A stretch of 5,343 bases of DNA from Rhodospirillales bacterium (GCA_015654825.1 JAATGE010000171.1:1-5343); one strand, 5' to 3'. Shown: positions 1-5,198, counted from the stretch's first letter. Translations and numbers: made by a program. The notes: generated by a model not told the origin, from the sequence alone.

Positions 1-354
1 AAGGTATTAAGTGCGGCGGCACTGCACTACGCCCCCGGGGGCGGGGCAAATGCGATGCCCGGCTACGCGAACACCAAACCGCGCGTCTCTCTCGCGGCAT
101 TGAGTGGCTGGCGCGCGCGCGCCAACTGGGCGCACCAGAATCATTTCGAGGCCTTCGCACCGTTCGCGGTCGCGGTGATCCTCGCGGAAATCTCGCATGC
201 GCCGCAGGGCCGCATCGATACGCTCGCGGCGGTATTCGTCGCCGCCCGCCTGGCCTACACGGCGTGCTACCTGGCCAACGTCGCGACCTTGCGTTCCCTG
301 GTCTGGATGGTCGGCTTCGTCACCGTGATCTGGCTGTTCGCGCTCGCGGTCTGA
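1..354 (+). CDS. MAPEG family membrane protein, 5'-truncated by the window edge
   Basis: The reading frame is open from base 1 to a TGA at 352-354, giving 117 visible residues. An ATG at 55 exists, but the codons before it (ending in A-L-H-Y-A-P-G-G-G-A-N-A) look like normal protein. I therefore take the real start, with a first membrane helix, to lie left of the window. The family usually has about 130-140 residues, which fits a loss of roughly 15-25. The signature is the segment G-W-R-A-R-A-N-W-A-H-Q-N-H-F-E-A-F at visible residues 36-52, matching the conserved Arg/Asn/Glu loop of MAPEG proteins (membrane-associated proteins in eicosanoid and glutathione metabolism). It is followed by three hydrophobic helices at about 52-65, 73-90 and 99-116. 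The bacterial members are integral inner-membrane proteins of mostly unknown substrate, and no glutathione role can be read from this sequence. The 3' end overlaps the convergent methyltransferase gene by 88 bases. Confidence 0.8.
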   Translation, partial: KVLSAAALHYAPGGGANAMPGYANTKPRVSLAALSGWRARANWAHQNHFEAFAPFAVAVILAEISHAPQGRIDTLAAVFVAARLAYTACYLANVATLRSLVWMVGFVTVIWLFALAV

Positions 355-1133
355 TCCAGCGCCGCCGCGAGGCGCTCCGTCGCGGTCGCGACATAGGCCG
401 GATCCAGATCGATACCGCAACCGGTGGCGCCTTCCAGCGCCGCCGCCACCAGCGTCGTGCCGGTGCCCATGAACGGGTCCAGCACCGAGGCCCCCGCGCG
501 GCCGTGCAGCCGGATGCACCAGCGCGGCAGGTCGACCGGAAACGTTCCGGGATGATTGAACTTTTCCGAGCGTGCCTGCACCGTCCGATAGGGAATGAAC
601 CAGGTATTGCCGCGGCAGCGCAGATCGCGCGTGTGGCCGCGCCGCGCGATGTTGGATTTGTCCTTGAATGGAACGCCGACCGAAAGCCGGTCCAGCTTCA
701 CATCGCCGCGGTGCGTCAGGTGAAACACGTGCTCATGGTTGTGGTTCAGGAACCGCATGCCGGCCAGCGGCTTGTAGTGCCCGACGCTCTCGCGGCCGGT
801 GGCGATCGACTTGATCCAGGTAATGTGATTTTGCAAAACGAACAGCGGCCGCAGCAGCACGATCAGTTCGAACGGCAGCCACGGCCGGCTGTTCGATCCC
901 GATATATTCAGGAAAAACGAGCCATCCGCCGCCAGCACGCGCTTGACCTCGGTGCACACCCGCACCATCCAGCCGAGATATTCCGCTTCCGTCCGGCTGT
1001 CCTGGTAGGCGTTGTAAGCGAGATCGAGATTGTACGGCGGCGATGTCACAACAACGTCGAACGAGGCCGCCGCCAGCCCGTGCATCACCTGCAGGCAATC
1101 ACCGTGCAGAATTCTGTGGGCGCCTATTCGCAT
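267..1133 (-). CDS. Site-specific DNA methyltransferase, TSPPY type (probable N4-cytosine)
   Basis: A 288-residue protein starting at ATG 1133, with AGGA 9 nt upstream. Visible motifs are T-S-P-P-Y-N at residues 30-35 (catalytic motif IV), then H-P-G-T-F-P at 194-199, D-P-F-M-G-T-G-T-T at 219-227 (motif I, S-adenosylmethionine binding) and G-I-D-L-D-P-A-Y-V at 240-248. Motif IV before motif I is the beta-class order, and SPPY is the form typical of enzymes making N4-methylcytosine, although an N6-adenine enzyme cannot be excluded. The recognition site cannot be read from the sequence. No endonuclease gene is nearby, so it may be a solitary methyltransferase or one whose partner lies outside. 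The family core seems to end near residue 258. The last 29 residues are a Thr/Ala/Arg-rich tail encoded antisense to the MAPEG gene. The lipoprotein gene lies 85 nt upstream on the same strand, so co-transcription is possible. Confidence 0.9.
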   Translation of the reverse strand: MRIGAHRILHGDCLQVMHGLAAASFDVVVTSPPYNLDLAYNAYQDSRTEAEYLGWMVRVCTEVKRVLAADGSFFLNISGSNSRPWLPFELIVLLRPLFVLQNHITWIKSIATGRESVGHYKPLAGMRFLNHNHEHVFHLTHRGDVKLDRLSVGVPFKDKSNIARRGHTRDLRCRGNTWFIPYRTVQARSEKFNHPGTFPVDLPRWCIRLHGRAGASVLDPFMGTGTTLVAAALEGATGCGIDLDPAYVATATERLAAALDQTASANSQITVTKPTIQTRERKVATLAR

Positions 1134-1218
1134 CGCGTCCGATCCTGGCGCTCGCCGGCGACAACCGCCAGTGCCCGTTGTCCGAATTGTCTCGACCCGC
1201 TTCCCCCTGGCGACCTGC

Positions 1219-1953
1219 TCAGGGCGGCGTGCCCGGCGGGAGGTGCAGAAACCCGGGCGCCGGGGAGAGCTGTGCCGGCGCCGGTTCCGGCGGAGCGGCA
1301 GTGCCGGGGTCGGGCGCCATCACAACGCCCGGAATACTCATATCCGGTGACCCCGGCGGCGGGGTCGGCGCCTGTAGCGGCGCCACGGTCACCCGCGAAG
1401 GCACGTCATTGCCGGCGACCAGCCAGTCGGACATCGAGTGCCGGATCTGAAACTCCAGTTCCACGTTCATGTCCGACATCATCTGCTTCGTCATGTCGTA
1501 AAGCACGCTGCGGAGATTTTCCTCCTCCGACCCCGGAATATGCTGTCGCGAAACCCGCGCCTCGGCATAGCCGGCGCGCGTGCCGCCAGTGGTCGTCACC
1601 TCCAGGTGCACCGCCATCTGCCCGTCCAGCACGCCGCTCGGTCCACGCACGATGGAGGCCTGGTCGATAACGAAAATCGCCTGGCCGGTCAGGCCCGCTG
1701 CGAACAGCCGGTCGTGCGCCATCTGGCTCAATGCGATCGACGGCGGCGTCGGCGCCTGCCCCGAAACATCGTCGTCGCCCAAGGAAGCGCTGTGGTCCTG
1801 CACCTCCACGCTGCCGACATTCAGCCGCAGCCTGGTCAGGTATTCATAGTGCAGCGGCTGGAAGATTTCGGGCGGCGGCTCGTCGCCGCCGCAGCCGGCC
1901 AGCGCCAACGGCATCAGCAACGCCCCAACCAGCCAAACCCGCCCCAGCCCCAT
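1219..1953 (-). CDS. Uncharacterised lipoprotein with proline-rich C-terminal tail
   Basis: A 244-residue protein. I chose ATG 1953 although the frame stays open upstream to 2277, because this Met begins a clean lipoprotein signal: M-G-L-G-R, a hydrophobic stretch to residue 18, and lipobox L-A-L-A-G-C with the acylated Cys at 21. The residue after Cys is Gly, not Asp, which favours sorting to the outer membrane. A weak GGA lies 5 nt before the start. Residues 29-180 look like a folded domain, with L-R-L-N-V-G-S-V-E-V at 42-51, an F-V-I-D-Q-A-S-I strand at 94-101, and a region around 128-180 (A-G-Y-A-E-A-R-V-S-R, then L-Y-D-M-T-K-Q-M-M). From about 190 the chain is Pro/Ala/Gly-rich and probably disordered. 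The domain vaguely resembles envelope auxiliary lipoproteins with a short alpha/beta fold, but I do not recognise the family. It may share a transcript with the methyltransferase gene 85 nt downstream. No function is assigned. Confidence 0.75.
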   Translation of the reverse strand: MGLGRVWLVGALLMPLALAGCGGDEPPPEIFQPLHYEYLTRLRLNVGSVEVQDHSASLGDDDVSGQAPTPPSIALSQMAHDRLFAAGLTGQAIFVIDQASIVRGPSGVLDGQMAVHLEVTTTGGTRAGYAEARVSRQHIPGSEEENLRSVLYDMTKQMMSDMNVELEFQIRHSMSDWLVAGNDVPSRVTVAPLQAPTPPPGSPDMSIPGVVMAPDPGTAAPPEPAPAQLSPAPGFLHLPPGTPP

Positions 1954-2059
1954 GCGAATCCGCGCCCGCCATTTTCGACCGCCACGGTGGTCCCGCCGAG
2001 CGCCGGGCGTCAAGGAATGGCGGGATCCGTTGCCAGAGGTAGCGGCGTGGCTTCGCCGA

Positions 2060-2079
2060 CCAGGGGCTCCGCCCCCTGG
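2060..2079. repeat. Hairpin CCAGGGG-CTCCGC-CCCCTGG, intergenic repeat family copy 1
   Basis: A perfect 7-bp stem around a 6-nt loop. It shares the core AGGGGCTCCGCCCCCT with the hairpin at 5201-5220, so at least two copies of one repeat family flank genes in this window. GC-rich elements of this type are common between genes in Acetobacteraceae (recollection, not checked). No T-run follows on either strand, so terminator activity is uncertain. Confidence 0.6.
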
Positions 2080-2210
2080 ACCCCCGACGGCGTGCCGCCG
2101 CTGTCGCATGCGCTGCGCGGCGGGAGCCTTCTGCTCGATCGGTGCCGGCTGCCACGCGCCACCAACTGGCTCGATGTCAACGCTGGTCTCGAAACAAATG
2201 AAATTGGGGT

Positions 2211-2228
2211 CTGGGGACTTGTCCCCAG
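2211..2228 (-). terminator. Hairpin with 8-bp perfect stem, possible terminator of the folB-folM operon
   Basis: CTGGGGAC and GTCCCCAG form a perfect 8-bp stem around a 2-nt centre. On the minus strand it lies about 77 bases past the stop of the folM-like gene and is followed by ACCCCAATTTCATTTGTTT, which is moderately T-rich but lacks a clean U-run. It is best read as a weak intrinsic terminator or a transcript-stabilising hairpin. Confidence 0.45.
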
Positions 2229-2233
2229 CGGGT

Positions 2234-2250
2234 CCAGGGCAGAGCCCTGG
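2234..2250 (-). terminator. Hairpin CCAGGGC-AGA-GCCCTGG downstream of the folM-like gene
   Basis: A perfect 7-bp stem with a 3-nt loop, placed 54 bases past the folM-like stop and just before the hairpin at 2211-2228 in the direction of transcription. The two in tandem suggest a 3'-end processing or termination zone. A degenerate copy of the same sequence lies at 2277-2296. Confidence 0.4.
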
Positions 2251-2296
2251 CCTTTCTGACCTCAACTTAGCGCCCACAGGGCAGAGTCCATGGCCT
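2235..2296. repeat. Imperfect direct repeat, two copies 42 bp apart
   Basis: CAGGGCAGAG is identical at 2235-2244 and 2277-2286. In both copies TGGCCT follows a few bases later (2248-2253 and 2291-2296), with one inserted base and two substitutions between. The first copy forms a perfect hairpin; in the second the stem is broken. This looks like duplication of an intergenic element followed by decay of one copy. Confidence 0.5.
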
Positions 2297-2304
2297 ATGT
2301 CCCC

Positions 2305-3069
2305 CTACCCCGGCGCCACCGACGGGTCGAACGCGACATCGCGCGGCCGGCCCAGCAGGCTTTCGCCACCATCGAGCACCAGTGTCTGCCCGTTCAGCGA
2401 CGGCGTCGCCAGAATGAACAGCACCGCGGTCGCGAGTTCCTCCGGCGTTACGCTGCGCCCCAGCGGCGGCGCGGACCATGCGTGCGCAAACCCTTTCTCG
2501 CTCTGCTTGCCGCTGGCGAGCGCGATGCCCGGCGCCACCCCGTTGACACGAATGCGCCCGCCGAACGACATCGCCAGCGTTCGCGTGGCGCCGGCGAGCC
2601 CGATCTTGGCCACCGTGTAGGTGAAGAAATCCGGGTTCAGCGAAGTGACCTTGTGGTCCAGGAAATTGACGATGGCGCCCGGTGCGGCGCCCAGCGCGCG
2701 GGCGAATTCCTGCGCCAGGATCAGCGGCGCCTCCAAATTCGGCCGCATATGAAAATCCAGGTCGGCATCGGAAAAACCACTTGCCGTATCATAACGGAAT
2801 CCGGCGGCATTGTTGATCAGCACGGTACCGGGACCAAGCGCCAGCCGGCACGCATCAACCAGGCCACGCGTCGCCGCGCGGTCGCCGAGGTCGGCCGGCA
2901 GCGCCGCCGCGCGCGCGCCCGCAGCACGCAATTCCTGCACCAGCGCCTCCGCCGCCGTGGCGGAGGCATGATAGTGAACTCCCACCGCGTAGCCGTCGGC
3001 GGCCAGCGTGCGCGCCACGGCCGCACCGATGCGCCGCGCGGCGCCGGTGACGAGCGCCACGCCCTTCAT
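2305..3069 (-). CDS. folM: Pteridine reductase / dihydromonapterin reductase-like SDR
   Basis: A 254-residue short-chain dehydrogenase/reductase. The Rossmann cofactor loop is T-G-A-A-R-R-I-G at residues 8-15, followed by V-H-Y-H-A-S at 31-36 (PTR1-like, around the NADPH 2'-phosphate), A-D-L at 59-61 and N-N-A-A-G at 86-90. The catalytic residues are Tyr151 and Lys155 (Y-T-V-A-K). Where classical members have Ser, this protein has Asp138, exactly 13 residues before the Tyr, as in pteridine reductase 1 and FolM. The C terminus has the usual L-D-G-G-E-S. The expected reaction is NADPH-dependent reduction of a dihydropterin (7,8-dihydromonapterin or dihydrofolate) to the tetrahydro form in the cytoplasm. 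It starts inside the end of folB with an ATGA overlap, which supports translational coupling and a pterin substrate. The exact substrate cannot be read from the sequence; a general SDR acting elsewhere is the alternative. Confidence 0.8.
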   Translation of the reverse strand: MKGVALVTGAARRIGAAVARTLAADGYAVGVHYHASATAAEALVQELRAAGARAAALPADLGDRAATRGLVDACRLALGPGTVLINNAAGFRYDTASGFSDADLDFHMRPNLEAPLILAQEFARALGAAPGAIVNFLDHKVTSLNPDFFTYTVAKIGLAGATRTLAMSFGGRIRVNGVAPGIALASGKQSEKGFAHAWSAPPLGRSVTPEELATAVLFILATPSLNGQTLVLDGGESLLGRPRDVAFDPSVAPG

Positions 3070-3446
3070 GCCTGGCGGACGCGAAATATTTCGATGCCGG
3101 CGGAGTCCGCCTCGTTGAAGATATCCGGCTTTCGCACCGCAACCCGGCAGGCCTGCACGGCGGGAATGGAAAAGCAGAGCGTCACGATCTGCTCCGCCAG
3201 CGTCTCCAGTAGCTCGGTGTGTGGTTGGCCGGGCCAGGATTTCAGCGCGTCGCGCACCACGTCGTAATCGATCAGCGGCACCGTGGCCCCGTCGGTCGGC
3301 GCCAGCAGGTCAACGTCCACGATCAGCCTGGTCGGGCGTTCCGCGTGGCGCTCCCAGGCGTGGCGGCCGACATGCGCCTCCGTGCGCACGCCGCGCAGCA
3401 TGACGCGAATATGGCTGCGGTTGGGGTCCCAGGCCTTGCCGGCCAC
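3066..3446 (-). CDS. folB: Dihydroneopterin aldolase
   Basis: A 126-residue protein of usual FolB length. It cleaves 7,8-dihydroneopterin to 6-hydroxymethyl-7,8-dihydropterin and glycolaldehyde in folate synthesis, and family members can also epimerise it to dihydromonapterin. Visible family features are G-V-R-T-E-A-H-V-G-R-H-A-W-E-R at 19-33 (Glu32 near the active site), L-I-D-Y at 58-61 (Tyr61), L-L-E-T-L-A-E at 79-85 (Glu81, pterin anchor) and V-R-K-P at 104-107 (catalytic Lys106). The start is a GTG at 3446. The first in-frame ATG (3401) would remove the first beta strand (I-R-V), which the family normally has, so I prefer GTG. The start lies 7 nt after the stop of the ankyrin gene with no strong Shine-Dalgarno, suggesting coupled translation. 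Its stop overlaps the folM-like start by 4 nt. Confidence 0.9.
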   Translation of the reverse strand: MAGKAWDPNRSHIRVMLRGVRTEAHVGRHAWERHAERPTRLIVDVDLLAPTDGATVPLIDYDVVRDALKSWPGQPHTELLETLAEQIVTLCFSIPAVQACRVAVRKPDIFNEADSAGIEIFRVRQA

Positions 3447-3453
3447 GCCGGGC

Positions 3454-4023
3454 TCAGAAACCGTTAAAGCCGACCGCCGGGTTCGGCGTGCCGCGGTCGG
3501 CGCTGCGTGTCGCCTGCGCTATGGCGTGGCTGGCTTTCAGGTGCCCGCCATGCGCGGACGCCTGCTGCACCGGCGGCTTCTGCGTCGGGCGCGCACCGTT
3601 ACCGGCCGCACTACGCAACGAGAGCAGCAGGAATGTGATATCGTTGCGGTTCGCTTCGATCGCCGCATCGATCGGCGTCTGCCCGAGCACGTTCTTCGCG
3701 TCGAGCTGGGCGCCACGGTTCATGGCGTCGCGGGCGGCCGGCGAGTCGCCACGGTTGATGGCATCGAACAGGGCGTCGTTGGGCGACATTTCCGCCGCGT
3801 TCTTGCTGGCCGGCGCGGCCTCGCCGCTCGATTCGGCGCCCGGGATCGCGGCGGGCGGCTCCTTCGACTTCTGTTCCTTTTCGGCTTCCGCGCGCTTCGC
3901 CCGCTCCTCGGCATCGGCCTGCGCCTCCGCCTGCTTCTCCTGCTGCGTCTCGGCATAGGCGGGGGCGACGGCCAGCGTCAGGTAGACAGCGGCGGCGGCG
4001 GCAAAGGCAACGCGACTCAGCAT
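3454..4023 (-). CDS. Secreted ankyrin-repeat protein of unknown function
   Basis: A 189-residue protein with a strong GGGAG ribosome binding site 6 nt before ATG 4023. Residues 1-24 form a Sec signal peptide (basic Arg4, hydrophobic core, A-Y-A cleavage site before Glu25). No lipobox Cys is present, so a soluble periplasmic or surface location is expected. Residues 25-55 are a highly charged Glu/Lys/Gln/Ala stretch that may form a coiled coil or be disordered. Residues 80-137 hold about two ankyrin-type helical hairpins: N-D-A-L-F-D-A-I-N-R-G-D at 82-93, then L-G-Q-T-P-I-D-A-A-I at 113-122. The tail from 140 is low-complexity and His/Ala/Gln-rich. Ankyrin repeats bind proteins; the partner is unknown. 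It is the first gene of the probable ankyrin-folB-folM operon, an unexpected place for a secreted protein. The name describes the fold only. Confidence 0.8.
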   Translation of the reverse strand: MLSRVAFAAAAAVYLTLAVAPAYAETQQEKQAEAQADAEERAKRAEAEKEQKSKEPPAAIPGAESSGEAAPASKNAAEMSPNDALFDAINRGDSPAARDAMNRGAQLDAKNVLGQTPIDAAIEANRNDITFLLLSLRSAAGNGARPTQKPPVQQASAHGGHLKASHAIAQATRSADRGTPNPAVGFNGF

Positions 4024-4047
4024 ATTCGGCTCCCGGTTGGGCCTGGC

Positions 4048-4077
4048 CTTATACCAGACCGGCGATGGCGGTGGAAA
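4048..4077 (-). promoter_or_regulatory. Putative sigma-70-type promoter of the ankyrin-folB-folM operon
   Basis: On the minus strand, TTTCCA (4077-4072, 4 of 6 to TTGACA) is followed after 18 bases by TATAAG (4053-4048, 5 of 6 to TATAAT). A transcript start near 4041 would leave a leader of about 18 bases with the GGGAG ribosome binding site. This is consensus matching by eye only. Confidence 0.35.
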
Positions 4078-4093
4078 TGCCCGGGCGCGCGGG

Positions 4094-4119
4094 CGGGCCG
4101 CGAAGGCGGGCCGCGAAGG
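4094..4119. repeat. 13-bp tandem repeat, two exact copies plus a partial third
   Basis: CGGGCCGCGAAGG occurs at 4094-4106 and again at 4107-4119. A partial third copy (TGGGCCG) follows and merges into the hairpin at 4121-4150. It lies upstream of the putative operon promoter. It could be a replication-slippage repeat or a paired protein-binding site; nothing distinguishes these. Confidence 0.6.
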
Positions 4120-4120
4120 T

Positions 4121-4150
4121 GGGCCGGGCAGACTAAATTCCGCCCGGCCC
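4121..4150. terminator. Strong hairpin GGGCCGGGC / GCCCGGCCC, terminator-like
   Basis: A perfect 9-bp G+C stem (4121-4129 with 4142-4150) around a 12-nt AT-richer loop. On the + strand it is followed by TTCGTTTCCC, a weak T-rich tail, but no + strand gene precedes it. On the minus strand it would follow the tRNA-like relic, as a terminator of a former tRNA gene would, but there the tail (ACCTTCGCGG) is not T-rich. Its role is unclear. Confidence 0.45.
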
Positions 4151-4169
4151 TTCGTTTCCCAGGATCGGG

Positions 4170-4220
4170 GCTCCCAGGATTCGAACCGAATACGCTATTA
4201 AGACACGCATTGCGCCAAAT
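4170..4220 (-). pseudogene. Possible tRNA relic (box A and box B-like sequences, no intact cloverleaf)
   Basis: Read on the minus strand, TGGCGCAATGCG (4217-4206) resembles the conserved D-arm sequence of a tRNA, and GGTTCGAATCC (4187-4177) is an exact T-loop core. It is followed by TGGGAGCCCC, which could be a 3' acceptor strand. The gap between the two boxes is 18 nt, roughly 14 nt too short for an anticodon arm. The T-stem pairs only at its inner two positions, and no matching 5' acceptor strand is seen. A functional tRNA is therefore unlikely. A decayed or partly deleted tRNA gene, or a leftover integration site at a tRNA 3' end, would explain it; chance similarity is possible. Confidence 0.25.
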
Positions 4221-4226
4221 TACGAT
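4198..4226 (+). promoter_or_regulatory. Weak candidate promoter for the universal stress protein gene
   Basis: TTAAGA (4198-4203) and TACGAT (4221-4226) each match the sigma-70 consensus at 4 of 6 positions with a 17-base spacer, in the most AT-rich part of the gap. It would give a leader of about 140 bases. It overlaps the tRNA-like stretch and a weak minus-strand match (TTGTGC, 17 bases, TATCGT). Low confidence. Confidence 0.2.
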
Positions 4227-4373
4227 AAAAATCGACATTGCGTTGCACAAAGCGCGGCGCCTGCCGTGCGTCCGCCCGGCGCTGATGCCGCAACCGAAAG
4301 TGGCATCCCGCGGAACCCTCGCGTATGTTGATTTCCGGCGCGGCCGGATCGTGCGCACAGCGAGGTAGCTGGC

Positions 4374-5198
4374 ATGTCAGGGGTCATCCTGGCGCTTCTG
4401 GATCGGCCGGCCGCGGCGCCGAATGTACTCGCGGCGGCCCGGCGCGCGGCCCAGCTGATGGGCGCGACGCGCATCAACGTCCTCGCGATCCGCACGCCGC
4501 CGATCGACATGGTCACCGCGACCGAGGGGTTCCTGAGCTTTCCCGACGACGCGGAGGCCCGTGCCGCTGAAACGGCCCGCATCGCCGAGCTGCAGGCCGC
4601 CTTTCATGACTGGGCCAGCCGCCCCGAAGCGACCAGCCAGGCGGCCGAATGGGTGGAGCTCGAAGGCTGGACCGACCAGCTCGTGGACGAATGGGGCGAG
4701 CGCTCCGACCTTATCGTGCTGCAGCGGCCCGCCACCAAAGGAGGTGAGCCGGAACGCCGTGCCGTTCACGCCGCCCTGTTCGATACCGGCCGGCCAGTGC
4801 TGGTGGTCCCGGAGGAAGCCTCGCCCGCTGGCCTCGGCCAGCGCGTCGCCGTGGCATGGCGCAACGACACCCGCACGACACAGGCCGTGCTGGCCGCGTT
4901 GCACTGGCTCGGCGGTGCCGCCGAAATTCACGTCATGGCCGGGGCCAAACGCTGGGAAACACCGCCCGCGCTGCCGCCGATCTTCGCGGAGCACAGTGTG
5001 GCGGCAACCCTCCATGTGCTGCCGATGAGCGGTCAGCGCGCGTTCGGCGAAGCGCTGCTCGCCCGCGCCCACGAACTGGACGCAGACCTGCTGGTGCTGG
5101 GCGCATTCGCCCATCCGATGCTGTTCGGGCCCATCCTCGGCGGCGTCACGAAGCACATGTTGGCGTACGCCGACCTACCGGTGCTGATGCGCTACTAA
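4374..5198 (+). CDS. Universal stress protein, two-domain (UspA family)
   Basis: A 274-residue cytoplasmic protein beginning at ATG 4374 with GAGG 8 nt upstream. It has two tandem Usp-type alpha/beta domains. The N-terminal domain covers about residues 1-147, opening V-I-L-A-L-L-D and closing S-D-L-I-V-L-Q-R-P then R-P-V-L-V-V-P. The C-terminal domain covers about 156-274, opening R-V-A-V-A-W-R-N and closing A-D-L-L-V-L-G-A-F-A-H then I-L-G-G-V-T-K-H-M-L and L-P-V-L-M-R-Y. The nucleotide-loop pattern G-x2-G-x9-G-(S/T) is only partly kept: Gly243 is present, Ala246 replaces the second Gly, and Gly256-Gly257-Val258-Thr259 stands at the end. The N-terminal domain lacks the loop. Family members help cells survive starvation, oxidants or low oxygen by poorly known means. 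It is transcribed alone and divergently from the ankyrin-folB operon. No biochemical role is assigned. Confidence 0.88.
   Translation: MSGVILALLDRPAAAPNVLAAARRAAQLMGATRINVLAIRTPPIDMVTATEGFLSFPDDAEARAAETARIAELQAAFHDWASRPEATSQAAEWVELEGWTDQLVDEWGERSDLIVLQRPATKGGEPERRAVHAALFDTGRPVLVVPEEASPAGLGQRVAVAWRNDTRTTQAVLAALHWLGGAAEIHVMAGAKRWETPPALPPIFAEHSVAATLHVLPMSGQRAFGEALLARAHELDADLLVLGAFAHPMLFGPILGGVTKHMLAYADLPVLMRY

Larger units (their letters stand above)
1954..2304. other. 351-base intergenic region rich in hairpins and repeats
   Basis: This lies between the end of the folM-like gene and the start of the lipoprotein gene, both on the minus strand. The lipoprotein frame stays open across it, but the conceptual product (Arg/Gly/Pro-rich, interrupted by palindromes) does not look like protein. 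It holds hairpins at 2060-2079, 2211-2228 and 2234-2250, and an imperfect direct repeat at 2235-2253 and 2277-2296. It probably contains the terminator of the upstream operon and the promoter of the lipoprotein gene. For the latter I see only an isolated TTGACG (2013-2008 on the minus strand) with no -10 at the right spacing. I recognise nothing in 2085-2200. Confidence 0.6.
4024..4373. other. 350-base divergent intergenic region
   Basis: This separates the minus-strand ankyrin-folB-folM operon from the + strand stress-protein gene. Going right from the ankyrin start it holds a promoter-like sequence (4048-4077), a 13-bp tandem repeat (4094-4119), a 9-bp-stem hairpin (4121-4150), a tRNA-like degenerate stretch on the minus strand (about 4170-4220) and a relatively AT-rich patch (4190-4235) with weak divergent promoter matches. 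The remainder up to the stress-protein ribosome binding site (GAGG, 4362-4365) shows nothing I recognise. Confidence 0.6.

Noticed and set aside
264..1670. Long + strand open frame of 468 codons opposite the methyltransferase and lipoprotein genes
   Set aside because: It is an antisense shadow in GC-rich DNA. The product is Arg/Ala/Pro-rich with no motif, and the opposite strand has recognisable proteins.
2008..2013. TTGACG as a -35 element for the lipoprotein gene
   Set aside because: No acceptable -10 sequence lies 15-19 bases downstream on the minus strand.
1954..2277. In-frame upstream extension of the lipoprotein gene, giving a 352-residue protein
   Set aside because: The extension crosses three hairpins and is Arg/Gly/Pro-rich. 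It would also bury the clear signal peptide and lipobox, so the start at 1953 is preferred.
267..4023. A defence island built around the methyltransferase
   Set aside because: None of the neighbours (MAPEG, lipoprotein, ankyrin, FolB, SDR) is a nuclease, NTPase or known defence component, and no mobile element is present.
3283..4368. + strand open frame of 361 codons opposite folB and the ankyrin gene
   Set aside because: The product is a low-complexity Arg/Leu/Gly chain lying antisense to genes with recognisable domains.
4377..5156. Minus-strand open frame of 259 codons opposite the universal stress protein
   Set aside because: No domain is visible, and the + strand reading has two Usp domains and a ribosome binding site.
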